The notes beneath the pieces are model-generated. The model worked only from the letters and a program-made list of their open reading frames with translations. It was not told the DNA's origin and made no database searches. The position numbers and the translations under genes were made by a program. Shown here one piece after another: positions 1 to 8,086 of a DNA stretch of 64,000 bases. The stretch is from Pseudophaeobacter arcticus DSM 23566 (lineage in GTDB: Bacteria; Pseudomonadota; Alphaproteobacteria; Rhodobacterales; Rhodobacteraceae), in NCBI RefSeq assembly GCF_000473205.1, contig NZ_AXBF01000004.1:186001-250000 (forward strand). Reading direction: 5' to 3'. The stretch's first letter is position 1. Every line of letters begins with the position of its first letter.

Positions 1-477
1 GAAATACTGCGTCAGCTTGAGCAGATTGCGGCATTGCGCGCGGTTGCCAGCCACCTTTTTCCCCAGATCCATATCCCAGTAGTTGGGCGGCGAAGACACA
101 TTGCCAAAAAGCAGGTTGGTGCCGCCAATCGGGATGGTCCGCTCCGGGTTGCGTGGTGTGATGGTGAACTGGCTTGGCGCCTTCCCCACCATCTCCATGA
201 CAAAGTCCCGGTCCATCCGTACCAGATCCCCCTCAACCCGGCATCCGGCCTGTTTCAGGATCTCCAGCGCCTCAGGATTGAGAAAGACAATGCCGATCTC
301 TTCCAGGATCCGCATGGCACCATCGTGGATTGCAGCAATGCCCTCTTCGGTCAAAGGCGCGATGGGGCGGTCAATGTTTTGCGGAATGTGCCAGGGCATC
401 TGTTGCAACGCTGCTGTGCCGCGCCGCGCGGCAGCGCCGGCGCGTCCCCCCCCTCGTCTGCCGTTATCCCGTGCCAT
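1..477 (-). CDS. Trimethylamine methyltransferase (MttB) family protein, N-terminal part
   Basis: The 159 visible residues match the start of the MttB/COG5598 family: a short Arg/Gly/Ala-rich leader, then MPWHIPQNIDRPI, an early helix containing EEGIAAIHDGAMRILEEIG, and NPERTIPIGGTNLLFGNV. The family moves methyl groups from quaternary or tertiary amines to a corrinoid protein. The ATG at 477 is preceded by AAGGAGAG at good spacing. The gene runs off the left edge, so the catalytic barrel and the presence or absence of a pyrrolysine codon cannot be seen. Most members in this group are non-pyrrolysine MttB-like enzymes (glycine betaine or related substrates), so the substrate is left open. Confidence 0.88.
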   Translation of the reverse strand, partial: MARDNGRRGGGRAGAAARRGTAALQQMPWHIPQNIDRPIAPLTEEGIAAIHDGAMRILEEIGIVFLNPEALEILKQAGCRVEGDLVRMDRDFVMEMVGKAPSQFTITPRNPERTIPIGGTNLLFGNVSSPPNYWDMDLGKKVAGNRAQCRNLLKLTQYF

Positions 478-681
478 GAGCCTCTCCTTGGTGGTTCTGA
501 GCGAACGCGCTGGCTGAGCCCCGCGCGCCGCCGGGGGCGCCCGGCAGAGTCTCAGCAGGCCCAATCAAAACGGATGACGGCTGCCAGTTCACGACATCTC
601 GTGTCGTTTTTTCACCTCAATCCGGCTGAAACAGCCTTTTCTGTACAGATGTGCCCAGTTCTACACAGATTTGCCCAATGC

Positions 682-711
682 AAAAGCGGCGGGGCCTGGC
701 AGAGCCCGCCG
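682..711 (-). terminator. Probable Rho-independent terminator after the HAD gene
   Basis: On the minus strand a 7-bp CGGCGGG/CCCGCCG stem with an 11-nt loop is followed by CTTTTG. It lies about 45 nt after the HAD hydrolase stop. The U-tract is short, so strength is uncertain. The rest of the 478-755 gap shows no gene. Confidence 0.55.
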
Positions 712-755
712 ATAAGGTTCAAAAACTGAGATAACAAAAGGTCTGCGGCGCGGCG

Positions 756-1445
756 TCAGCGATCCAGCCACTCGGGGATATGCCCGATATGCGGCAGCAC
801 CACATCCGCATGAGGGGCCAGATCGTCATGTTCTGCCATGCCGGTCAGCACGCCGATCCGGGTCATGCCGGCGGCCTGGCCGGCGATGAGATCATGCAGG
901 CTGTCGCCCACCATAGCCGTCTGTTCCGGTGCAATGCCAGTCGCCGCACAAAAGGCCAGCAGAGGATCCGCATCCGGCTTGGCGCCATGCCCACTGTCAA
1001 AGCCGGCCACAAAGGCAAAACGATCCAACACACCCGAGCGTTCGAGCTGGCTGATGGCAGAAATCTCTGCATCATTGGTCATCACCCCCAGCACCTTGCC
1101 ACGGGCCAGCAGCCCATCCAGAAAGGCCGCCAGCGGCACCGCCTCACTTAGCGCGGCGGTTGCTGCGCTTTGGGCCAGGAAACGCTCCAGCTCGGCCTCT
1201 TCCATCTGCGGAACAAAAGGCGCCAGGACAGCGGCCACCTCGCCATTGGTGCCGGCAATGACCATGCTGTCAGCCCGAAAGGCCTGCTGCTCTTGATCAA
1301 AACTGATTACTTCGGCCATGGCGGTTGCCCGCGCCGGATCTCCCTGGCTCAGCTGCGCCAGCATATCCGCCGCCCAGGCGTTCCAGGTGGCGGAGAAATC
1401 AAACAGGGTTCCGTCCTTGTCGAAGAGAAAAGCATCTACCGGCAT
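756..1445 (-). CDS. HAD-superfamily hydrolase (phosphoglycolate-phosphatase-like)
   Basis: The 229-residue protein carries all four HAD motifs: FDKDGTLFD (motif I, residues 8-16), VMTND (II), the lysine of GAKPDADP (III) and GDSLHDL (IV). A helical cap of about 75 residues sits between motifs I and II, as in the Gph/PGP class. It should be a cytosolic Mg-dependent phosphatase acting on a small phosphometabolite; the substrate cannot be read from sequence. The ATG at 1445 has AAGGA upstream. It lies downstream of the DUF3572 gene on the same strand with a 94-nt spacer. Confidence 0.85.
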   Translation of the reverse strand: MPVDAFLFDKDGTLFDFSATWNAWAADMLAQLSQGDPARATAMAEVISFDQEQQAFRADSMVIAGTNGEVAAVLAPFVPQMEEAELERFLAQSAATAALSEAVPLAAFLDGLLARGKVLGVMTNDAEISAISQLERSGVLDRFAFVAGFDSGHGAKPDADPLLAFCAATGIAPEQTAMVGDSLHDLIAGQAAGMTRIGVLTGMAEHDDLAPHADVVLPHIGHIPEWLDR

Positions 1446-1539
1446 GGGTTTTCCTTGCGCCTATTCATCAGGGTCATCTGGCGCGAACCGTATCGGCAAA
1501 AAGCGGTGGTGCAAGTGCTTTCTGCTGGCAGCTGAAACC

Positions 1540-1824
1540 CTAGGTCCAATGCATCTGCGCACCACCCGGAAGCGCCATCCGCGCCAACATCGGCATCTCA
1601 TAGGCGATTCCTGCCTGGTCACAGAATTCAACCACCCAGGCATCGTCCATCGTTAAGAAATCGAGCAGCGAGCCCAAAAACGCAGGATCGGCGGCATTTT
1701 CCCGCAGATCCGCCTCGGCTGCGCCAGTGGCGCCCATAAACACCGGTAACAACTCATCATTTGTCATCAACCAGGCTAGCGCCTTAAGCGCGATCACCTC
1801 AGCTTGATCGGCGGAAATCTGCAT
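1540..1824 (-). CDS. DUF3572 family protein
   Basis: This 94-residue acidic helical protein begins MQISADQAEVIALKALAWL and contains LLDFLTMDDAWVVEFCDQAG, the typical pattern of the alphaproteobacterial DUF3572 family. No function is established. The ATG at 1824 is chosen over an upstream in-frame start (1986) because it has AGGA-like bases upstream and matches the family start. In many Rhodobacterales this family sits beside a PleD-like gene; here it is divergent from one, with 115 nt between the two starts. Confidence 0.82.
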   Translation of the reverse strand: MQISADQAEVIALKALAWLMTNDELLPVFMGATGAAEADLRENAADPAFLGSLLDFLTMDDAWVVEFCDQAGIAYEMPMLARMALPGGAQMHWT

Positions 1825-1939
1825 GACGACCCCATTCCTGACACGTTGCGGACAAATTAGTAAAAACCCGAAACAGTTTATTAACCAGTCTGACGGAAAC
1901 TTCCAGTGTAACGAGCAAAAGGTTCGAAAGGCGACCCAC

Positions 1940-3394
1940 GTGCAAGGAACGATCCTAGTCATAGATGGTATTTCGACCAACCGCATTATGCTGAAGGTTC
2001 AGCTGTCGGGTGCATGTTATGGCGTGGAACAGGCCGATTGTGTCGCCGATGTTCTGGAGGCTGCACGCTACTGCCGCCCTGATCTGGTACTTACCGCCAT
2101 GAGCCTGCCTGATGGCACTGCCGCGGATGTTAAGAACGCCCTGCGCCAGGATGAGATGCTCGCCGAAATTCCGGTGATCGCCATCTCCCAGTCCAATGCA
2201 CCGGAACGCCGCCTGCATGCGCTTTCTGCCGGGATTGATGATGTGCTGCCGCAGCCCGTGGATGATGTCATCCTGCAGGCCCGCATCCGCAGCCTGCTGC
2301 GCGCCCGCAGCGCCAACGAAGAATTGCATATGCAGCGGGACGCCTCGCATGGGTTTGTGCTGCCGCTTTCCGACCGTGCCGGTCACGCGGACTGCAACCG
2401 CGCCAGCGTTGCCCTGATTGCGCAGGATACCCAGACCGCGCAGGCCTGGGCCAAACGGCTGGGCGATCATGTCCCCTACGAGCTGCGCTGCCATGATCTG
2501 GATGACATCAAACTGATGATGAGCGCGCCGGTGGCCGATGTGTTTGTCATCGAGCTGAACGATATGACCGCCGGCCCTGGCCTGCGGCTTTTGGCGGATC
2601 TGCGCGCCCGTGCTGCCACTCGGCAGTCGGTGGTGATCGCGGTGCCAAACCCAGCGGATCCAATGATCGCCGCCGAGGCGCTGGATCGGGGTGCCCATGA
2701 TGTGTTGCAGTCTGGGTTTGACGTCGATGAACTGGCCCTGCGCCTGACCACGCAACTCCAGTACAAATCCCGCAATGACCGGCTGCGCGACAGCGTCCGC
2801 AACGGGCTGCGCGCGGCGGTAGAGGATCCGATGACCGGGCTTTTCAATCGTCGCTACGCCAAGCCCTTTTTGGATCGTACCGCCAAACGCGCCGCCGAAA
2901 GCAACGACTGCTTTGCCCTGATGCTGGCTGATCTGGATCACTTTAAGCAGATCAACGATCAATATGGCCATCCCGCAGGCGATGCGGTGCTGATCGAGGC
3001 CGCCCGGCGGCTGCAAGCGCAGATGCGGCCCGTCGATCTGGTGGCGCGGGTGGGCGGCGAAGAATTCATGATCGTGCTGCCCGGAGCCGATGAAATCAGC
3101 GCGGGCATGGCGGCTGTCGAGCTGTGCAACGCCATCAACAGCACGCCCTTTCATGTGCCTGGCATCCCCGAGCCAATCCAGGTGACCATCAGCATCGGCG
3201 CCGTAGTTGGCCGCGATCTGACCCGCAAAGAAGACCTGAACGACTGGGCTGATGCCGGTGACAAACGCGGCCAGGACAGGGGTGCGGGGAATGTAACCGA
3301 GCTGATCTCGCTGGCGGATCAGGCGCTGTATGATGCCAAAAATGCCGGACGCAATCAGGTAACGCTGGGCAAAAACTCAACCGTTGCGGCCTAG
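1940..3394 (+). CDS. PleD-like diguanylate cyclase with degenerate receiver domains
   Basis: A 484-residue protein with the PleD layout: receiver 1 (about 3-120), receiver 2 (about 150-275) and GGDEF (about 300-480). The active site GGEEF is at residues 372-376, and the inhibitory RxxD site (RPVD) lies five residues before it, so cyclic-di-GMP synthesis and product inhibition look intact. In receiver 1 the residue aligned with the PleD phosphoacceptor Asp53 is Ala53, the second acidic residue is Gly10 and the conserved Lys is Gln. The GTG at 1940, preceded by AAAGG, matches the family start VQGTILVIDG; the reading frame is open back to 1823 but that part overlaps the divergent DUF3572 gene. 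Confidence 0.87.
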   Translation: MQGTILVIDGISTNRIMLKVQLSGACYGVEQADCVADVLEAARYCRPDLVLTAMSLPDGTAADVKNALRQDEMLAEIPVIAISQSNAPERRLHALSAGIDDVLPQPVDDVILQARIRSLLRARSANEELHMQRDASHGFVLPLSDRAGHADCNRASVALIAQDTQTAQAWAKRLGDHVPYELRCHDLDDIKLMMSAPVADVFVIELNDMTAGPGLRLLADLRARAATRQSVVIAVPNPADPMIAAEALDRGAHDVLQSGFDVDELALRLTTQLQYKSRNDRLRDSVRNGLRAAVEDPMTGLFNRRYAKPFLDRTAKRAAESNDCFALMLADLDHFKQINDQYGHPAGDAVLIEAARRLQAQMRPVDLVARVGGEEFMIVLPGADEISAGMAAVELCNAINSTPFHVPGIPEPIQVTISIGAVVGRDLTRKEDLNDWADAGDKRGQDRGAGNVTELISLADQALYDAKNAGRNQVTLGKNSTVAA

Positions 3395-3423
3395 GGTCCT
3401 GCCCCCAAAAGAAAGACCACCTG

Positions 3424-3463
3424 AAAACAAAAGGCGCTACAAACCGTAACGCCTTTTGTTTTT
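3424..3463. terminator. Bidirectional Rho-independent terminator
   Basis: AAAACAAAAGGCG pairs with CGCCTTTTGTTTT around a 13-nt loop and is followed by T-rich sequence. It serves the cyclase gene on the plus strand. The A-rich left arm gives a T-tract for the minus-strand metal-sensor operon that converges on it. Confidence 0.85.
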
Positions 3464-3495
3464 GTGTTGCACAGGGCCATCCAGGCCTTGCCGGT

Positions 3496-3999
3496 TTAGC
3501 GATCGCGACCGGGGTCTTTGGGATGTCGGGACTGATGATCCAATTGGTGTTGCATCCGGTCCGCCAGCCCGCGCCGGTCTTTCAGGGGCAGCCCTGCCAG
3601 ACGCTGTTCCCAGGCCTCTGCGACCCCCCGCATAAAGCTGTTGGTTTCGACAAGATGGGCCTCGACAATGGCGCGGACAGCCGCAGTATCCAGCTCCTCC
3701 GCTCGCATCAGTGCAATCATCTGCTCCATCTCATCGTGGCGACGGCTGTGCAGGCCTCCGGTTTCACCGGCGTGATCCTTGACCAGACGGCGGAGCTCCT
3801 GGCGGCCCATATCCTTAAAGATGAACCGGCTCAGCATCGGTGGTCTCCCCCTGTGATGATCCTCTCTGCCGTTGTACCGCCAGGCGGCCCCTGCAGCGAT
3901 GCCGATCACCGCAAGGTTCAGAGCCAGCGACAGGGCCAAGACGACCTTTAGCCAGGGGCGCATGCTGCTCCGCCGGGGTGTGTTTTGGTCATTGTTCAT
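3496..3999 (-). CDS. Periplasmic heavy-metal-sensor-like protein (Metal_resist family)
   Basis: 167 residues: a short basic N-terminus, one membrane helix (about 16-38, WLKVVLALSLALNLAVIGIA) and a periplasmic all-helical domain of the CnrX/CpxP/Metal_resist kind, with paired helices around HDEMEQMIALMRAEELD and MRGVAEAWEQRLAGLP. CnrX-like proteins hold metal or sense envelope damage and act with a membrane anti-sigma factor. Last gene of a minus-strand operon; its ATG overlaps the stop of the preceding gene by 4 nt, so the two are translationally coupled. The metal, if any, cannot be assigned. Confidence 0.7.
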   Translation of the reverse strand: MNNDQNTPRRSSMRPWLKVVLALSLALNLAVIGIAAGAAWRYNGREDHHRGRPPMLSRFIFKDMGRQELRRLVKDHAGETGGLHSRRHDEMEQMIALMRAEELDTAAVRAIVEAHLVETNSFMRGVAEAWEQRLAGLPLKDRRGLADRMQHQLDHQSRHPKDPGRDR

Positions 4000-4412
4000 T
4001 CGAACACCTCATCGCTCATCAAAAAGCTCACGTCATAGTCAAGGTCAGAGACCAGCTGCGATCCGCTGGAATATGAGGCAAAGCTCGCAACCGGGTCGGG
4101 GAGGAAAGATGGCGGAGCCAGGCCAATCCAAAGCCCGCAAAGACTGGCCACAGCCAACCCCCCCAGGGCAGGCCAGCCACCAACGGCGGAAGTGAATTGT
4201 TGCCAGAGCCGCGCGGGCAGTTTCTGCGGATGAAGCCCCATTTTGGAACCTCCCGGCACCATGGCTTTGGCCCTGTCCTGCTGCACCTGTTGCGCATCGG
4301 CCAGCATCGCGGCTTGCAAGGCCTGTGGCAGCTGGGCAGGTTCACTGCGGGCAGCGGCAAAAAGATCCTCCAGATGGACCATGTCGCTCAAAGACTTGTC
4401 TGTGTCAGTCAT
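3996..4412 (-). CDS. Single-span membrane protein, putative anti-sigma factor
   Basis: 138 residues with a cytosolic helical N-terminal half (MVHLEDLFAAARSEP), one predicted membrane helix (about 80-100, ALGGLAVASLCGLWIGLAPP) and a short acidic periplasmic tail. It overlaps the ECF sigma gene upstream by 8 nt and the metal-sensor gene downstream by 4 nt. This position and topology are those of anti-sigma factors, but the zinc motif HxxxCxxC is absent. The anti-sigma role is inferred from context only. Confidence 0.6.
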   Translation of the reverse strand: MTDTDKSLSDMVHLEDLFAAARSEPAQLPQALQAAMLADAQQVQQDRAKAMVPGGSKMGLHPQKLPARLWQQFTSAVGGWPALGGLAVASLCGLWIGLAPPSFLPDPVASFASYSSGSQLVSDLDYDVSFLMSDEVFE

Positions 4413-4968
4413 CGCTGTACCCCAGTTCCTCTCGACGGCTGGCCAGACATTTGGCCAGCGCCCGTTTGCCGCGCGCCGTCAGGCTTTCGACGGCCTCGAC
4501 GCTAATTTCCATGATCCCGGAAATCTCCGGGTTGGTCAGTTCTTCCAAGTGACGCAAGACCACGGCCTGGCGCTGTCGCTCTGGCAACTGCATCAGGGCC
4601 TGTTGCAAAGCATCCTGCCGGGCCAGGTCCTGCATCTGATCTGCCGCAGAGAGCCCCGGATCCAGTGGGTCCGCAATGGCATCCAGATCGACATCGCGGC
4701 CCTGTTTGCGCCGTTTCAGATCAATACAGAGGTTCATCACCACCCGGTACAGCCAGGTAGAGACCTGTGCCTGCCCTGGCTGCCAGTCCGGCGCCATGCG
4801 CCACAGGCGCATCATTGCCTCCTGGGTGACATCTTCGGCCTCGGCTCTGCTGCCGATCACCCGCAGGGCAACCCCCATGGCGCGCGGCGCCAGGCGCTGC
4901 ATCAGTTCGGCAGCGGCTGTGGGATCGCCATTGGCGTAGAGCACCAGCAGCGCATCGTCGCTTGCCAC
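4405..4968 (-). CDS. ECF-type RNA polymerase sigma factor
   Basis: Sigma region 2 is clear (DPTAAAELMQRLAPRAMGVA, then AEAEDVTQEAMMRLWRMAP and STWLYRVVMNLCIDLKRR), followed by region 4 (LPERQRQAVVLRHLEELTN and a helix-turn-helix). The frame is open to a TTG at 5205, but I place the start at the GTG at 4968: the extra 79 residues are rich in rare AGA/AGG codons, contain a 12-nt tandem repeat, and have no ribosome-binding site. From 4968 the length is 187 aa, usual for the family, with GGAG upstream. Likely controls an envelope or metal response with the two downstream genes. Confidence 0.85.
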   Translation of the reverse strand: MASDDALLVLYANGDPTAAAELMQRLAPRAMGVALRVIGSRAEAEDVTQEAMMRLWRMAPDWQPGQAQVSTWLYRVVMNLCIDLKRRKQGRDVDLDAIADPLDPGLSAADQMQDLARQDALQQALMQLPERQRQAVVLRHLEELTNPEISGIMEISVEAVESLTARGKRALAKCLASRREELGYSDD

Positions 4969-5026
4969 CGCGCCAACGGCTCCGGTGGGGGGGGCTCCGG
5001 CGGGGGTTTCTGCTGGTCGGTCCCTA

Positions 5027-5110
5027 GACCTGTCCGCCAGTCTTTCCGGCAGTCTTTCCGGCGCTCTATCCGCCAGTCCACCCGCAGGCCTGTTTGCCAG
5101 TTTGGCAGCG
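5027..5110 (-). repeat. Seven 12-nt tandem units in the EF-hand/sigma spacer
   Basis: Seven successive dodecamers (plus strand: GACCTGTCCGCC, AGTCTTTCCGGC twice, GCTCTATCCGCC, AGTCCACCCGCA, GGCCTGTTTGCC, AGTTTGGCAGCG). Two adjacent units are identical and the others degenerate. The array lies between the EF-hand stop and the preferred sigma start. It keeps the reading frame open, so it could also encode an N-terminal extension of the sigma factor. Confidence 0.75.
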
Positions 5111-5218
5111 GTTATTTTTGCCGAGGCCCCCGTCACCGAGCCGACATCCCGCAGTGGCAGCCCCTGCACGAGGGACTGCACTGGCAATATCGGGTCAAAG
5201 TGCAACGCGGTCGTTTAA

Positions 5219-5713
5219 TCAGTTCTGCTCCATTTTGCCGCCACGGTCACATTCACCGTCTGGGCCACCATGATGTTTGCCCCCACGATGCTGTCTGGCC
5301 TGCTCGAACTCTTCCTTGGAGATCGTGCCATTGCCATCGCTGTCAGCGCGTTTGAACATATCACCATGGCGGCCGCCGCGATTGGCCATTTCGTCCTGGC
5401 TCAGCATGCCGTCCCCATCACTATCAAGGTGGTTGATCATGCGCTCAACCCGTTTGGCGGCGCGTTCCTGCGCCTTGGCGAGCAGCTCTTCAGGCGAGAG
5501 TTTGCCATCTCCATTGCTGTCAGAGGCGCTGAACCGGGTGGCTTTGTGGGCCTGCATCTCGGCCTTGGTGATTTCACCATTGCCATCGGCATCAAGCTCT
5601 TCAAACTGCATCTTCGGCCCCATGTCGCCGCAGCCCGGCTTGGCCATGGCTGTGGTTGCCGCCAATGCGCCGGCGGTTGCAAGGATCACGGCGAGGATTT
5701 TGGTCTGTGTCAT
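5219..5713 (-). CDS. Exported EF-hand calcium-binding protein
   Basis: 164 residues with a Sec signal peptide (MTQTKILAVILATAGALAAT, cleavage after AMA) and four EF-hand loops: DADGNGEITKAE, DSNGDGKLSPEE, DSDGDGMLSQDE and DSDGNGTISKEE, each with the Dx[DN]G pattern and a glutamate at position 12. The tail is rich in Gly and His (RGGKHHGGPD), which may also bind metal. It should be a periplasmic Ca-binding protein. The ATG at 5713 follows GGAG; an in-frame upstream ATG at 5887 would bury the signal peptide. First gene of the operon leading to the sigma factor. Confidence 0.85.
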   Translation of the reverse strand: MTQTKILAVILATAGALAATTAMAKPGCGDMGPKMQFEELDADGNGEITKAEMQAHKATRFSASDSNGDGKLSPEELLAKAQERAAKRVERMINHLDSDGDGMLSQDEMANRGGRHGDMFKRADSDGNGTISKEEFEQARQHRGGKHHGGPDGECDRGGKMEQN

Positions 5714-5911
5714 TTCTGCTCTCCTATGCGTTCCTAAAGCAGCTCTTTGCTGCCGGATACACAGACTAAACGCAGCGATGCAGCGTTTCCGTCGCACCCT
5801 GTCGCAAAAAATTGCCACCCACAGGTTGCGGCATCGGGCCGCAGAGTTTCCCTTTGGCTTTTCTTTACGCCATAGAGAGAAGATCATTACCGCAAAACCA
5901 TAGGATTTCCA

Positions 5912-6340
5912 ATGACCGAGTCTCCGGCCACCAGCCCCGATGTATTCTCAGGCGCGCACGCGACCGAGACCCGCGCAGAGCGCCCCACCTGGCCTGCTGT
6001 CGCCAAGGGCTGGCGGCGCAAATGCCCCTGTTGCGGCAAGGGCGCGGTGCTGCACTCCTATCTTAAACTCAACGACACCTGCTCGGAATGTGATCTCGAT
6101 TTCACCCAGGCGCGGGCTGATGATGGGCCTGCCTATCTGACGATCCTGCTGGTTGGCCACATCATGGCCCCGCTCCTGCATGTGGTCTATTTCACCTGGC
6201 GACCGGAACCTCTCGTAACGTTTTCTGTTTTCTCGATTGGCTGCATTGTCTCTTCTCTCTATCTTTTGCCAAGACTAAAAGGGGTTGTGGTGGCCTATCA
6301 ATGGGCGCGCCGGATGTATGGCTTTGATACAAAAAGCTGA
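5912..6340 (+). CDS. DUF983 membrane protein (copy 1)
   Basis: 142 residues. A zinc-ribbon-like CPCCGKG ... CSECDLDF pair is followed by the family signature ADDGPAYLTILLVGH and two membrane helices, ending LPRLKGVVVAYQWARRMYGF. DUF983 proteins are small inner-membrane proteins of unknown role, often near respiratory or redox genes in Alphaproteobacteria. A second copy of the same length lies at 54224-54652. It precedes the NUDIX gene by 36 nt on the same strand. Confidence 0.85.
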   Translation: MTESPATSPDVFSGAHATETRAERPTWPAVAKGWRRKCPCCGKGAVLHSYLKLNDTCSECDLDFTQARADDGPAYLTILLVGHIMAPLLHVVYFTWRPEPLVTFSVFSIGCIVSSLYLLPRLKGVVVAYQWARRMYGFDTKS

Positions 6341-6376
6341 CATTCCCCAAAAACAATACACGGGAGAGGCCGGTCA

Positions 6377-7108
6377 ATGAGCGATACAGCAATTCAGGGC
6401 GTGACATCCGAGGACCGCAGCGCAATCCGCAATGCGGCAACAATCATTGCCCTGCGGGACCGGATGAGCGAGAACCCAAAGGTTCTGATGGGACAGCGCG
6501 GCGCCAAAGCGGCCTTTATGCCCAACAAATTTGTCTTTCCCGGCGGTGCGGTTGATCTGGCTGATGCCACCGTGCCCCTGGCCCAGCCCCTGCCCGAGGT
6601 CTGCCGTATCCGTCTGGCGGAACAGGCCAGCGACGGGCTGGATCACACGCTGGCCATTGCTGCCATTCGTGAGCTTTGGGAAGAAACCGGGTTGATCCTG
6701 GGACATCCCGGCGACTGGCCGGACGAGATTGCCGACGATTGGCAGGATTTTGCTGCCACCGGACATCTGCCCTCCGCCCGCGCCCTGCAGTTCGTCTTTC
6801 GCGCCCTGACGCCTCCCGGTCGTCCCCGGCGCTTTGATGCGCGGTTCTTCCTGATTGATGCCGATGAAATCACCGGCGATCTGGATGATTTTTCCCGCGC
6901 TTCGGATGAGCTGTCGCATCTGCAATGGATCCCATTGAGCGAGGTGCGCAGCTTTGATTTGCCCTTTATCACCGAGGTGGTTCTGGCCGAAGTCACCGGT
7001 CGTCTGAAGGATCGCACCCCGCCAACCAGCGTGCCCTATTTCTGCAACAATGACGAAGAGAGCCTGTTTCTGCGCCTCAAGGGGCAGCCGATGCCCAGCG
7101 AGGGCTGA
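6377..7108 (+). CDS. NUDIX hydrolase
   Basis: 243 residues. The Nudix box is present with an insertion typical of the NUDT19-like subgroup: FPGGAVD, then about 35 residues, then AAIRELWEETGL (REUXEEXGU). These enzymes cleave nucleoside diphosphates linked to another moiety, including CoA derivatives; the substrate is not readable here. The start is preceded by GGGAGAGG. Probably co-transcribed with the DUF983 gene upstream. Confidence 0.85.
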   Translation: MSDTAIQGVTSEDRSAIRNAATIIALRDRMSENPKVLMGQRGAKAAFMPNKFVFPGGAVDLADATVPLAQPLPEVCRIRLAEQASDGLDHTLAIAAIRELWEETGLILGHPGDWPDEIADDWQDFAATGHLPSARALQFVFRALTPPGRPRRFDARFFLIDADEITGDLDDFSRASDELSHLQWIPLSEVRSFDLPFITEVVLAEVTGRLKDRTPPTSVPYFCNNDEESLFLRLKGQPMPSEG

Positions 7109-7162
7109 GGCAGAGCCGCCGAGACAGGGCCCAGGGTCCGCCCGGATCGGTGACTTTGTGGA

Positions 7163-8068
7163 CTATTGCAGCGCCAGGCCCAACGCCAGAATAGACAGCA
7201 CCAGCAGGGTCATGCCAACCACTTCGCGGCGGCTGATCTTTTCTTTGAAAAACAACAGCGAGGCCAGGATGGACAAGAGCAGCTCCACCTGTCCCAGTGC
7301 TTTGACATAGGCGGCATTCTGCAAGGTGAAGGCCCAGAACCAGCAGAACGAGCCGCCCAGGCTGGTCAATCCAACCCAGATCGCCACCCGCCGCGCCTGC
7401 CAAACGCGGGTGATCTCGCCTTTTTCGCGCCAGACCAGCCAGATGACCATCAGCAAGGTCTGCAAGCTGACCACCGAAGCCAGCGTCACCGCAGCCCGGA
7501 ACACCGGCGCCAGATCCCCCAGTTGCAACGAGGCCCCACGATAGCTGACGGCTGAAAAGGCAAAAAGCACCCCGGCCCCAAGCCCCAGTCTTGAGGCTGT
7601 GTTGGTGAGATGCCGCCACCAGGCACCGGTGGCCTCGGGGGGTTTGGACAGCACCAGAACCGCGCTCAGCCCCAGCAGGATCGCAACCCAGCCCCAGGCG
7701 CTGATCGCATCGCCCAGAACGGCCAGTCCGACAATTGCGGTCTGAATCACTTCGGTCTTTTTAAAGGTAATGCCAACGGCAAAGTTGCGCTGCTTGAACA
7801 GGGCGACCACGCAGATCGTCGCCACAATCTGCGATATGCTGCCGATCAGAGCATAGAGCCAGAATTGCCCACTCAGATGCGGCAGGCTCTGGCCACTGGC
7901 ATAGAGGTAGATCGCCAGACCGCTCAGGATAAAGGGGGCGGAATAGGCAAAGCGGGCAAAGGTGGCGCCCCCGGGGGACAGGGTGACCGAACTCAGCACC
8001 TTCTGCAGCATAAAGCGGAAGGTCTGAAAGGTGGCGGCGGCAATCGTGACGGGAATCCAAGTCAACAT
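7163..8068 (-). CDS. EamA/DMT-family transporter (copy 1)
   Basis: 301 residues with about ten hydrophobic segments in two EamA halves, for example LIGSISQIVATICVVALF and VVGMTLLVLSILALGLA. It should be an inner-membrane exporter or permease of small metabolites with unknown substrate. The ATG at 8068 follows AAGGGC. It is the last gene of the DUF2061-desaturase-EamA operon, 18 nt after the desaturase. Confidence 0.8.
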   Translation of the reverse strand: MLTWIPVTIAAATFQTFRFMLQKVLSSVTLSPGGATFARFAYSAPFILSGLAIYLYASGQSLPHLSGQFWLYALIGSISQIVATICVVALFKQRNFAVGITFKKTEVIQTAIVGLAVLGDAISAWGWVAILLGLSAVLVLSKPPEATGAWWRHLTNTASRLGLGAGVLFAFSAVSYRGASLQLGDLAPVFRAAVTLASVVSLQTLLMVIWLVWREKGEITRVWQARRVAIWVGLTSLGGSFCWFWAFTLQNAAYVKALGQVELLLSILASLLFFKEKISRREVVGMTLLVLSILALGLALQ

Positions 8069-8086
8069 GACTGCCCTTATGCAGAG

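Noticed and set aside
1955..3154. 399-codon open frame on the minus strand
   Set aside because: It is antisense to the PleD-like gene, whose GGEEF and receiver domains are clear; its product has low-complexity His/Gln composition typical of a reverse shadow.
5027..5110. CRISPR-like array
   Set aside because: Units are 12 nt, directly adjacent and diverged, with no spacers and no cas genes.
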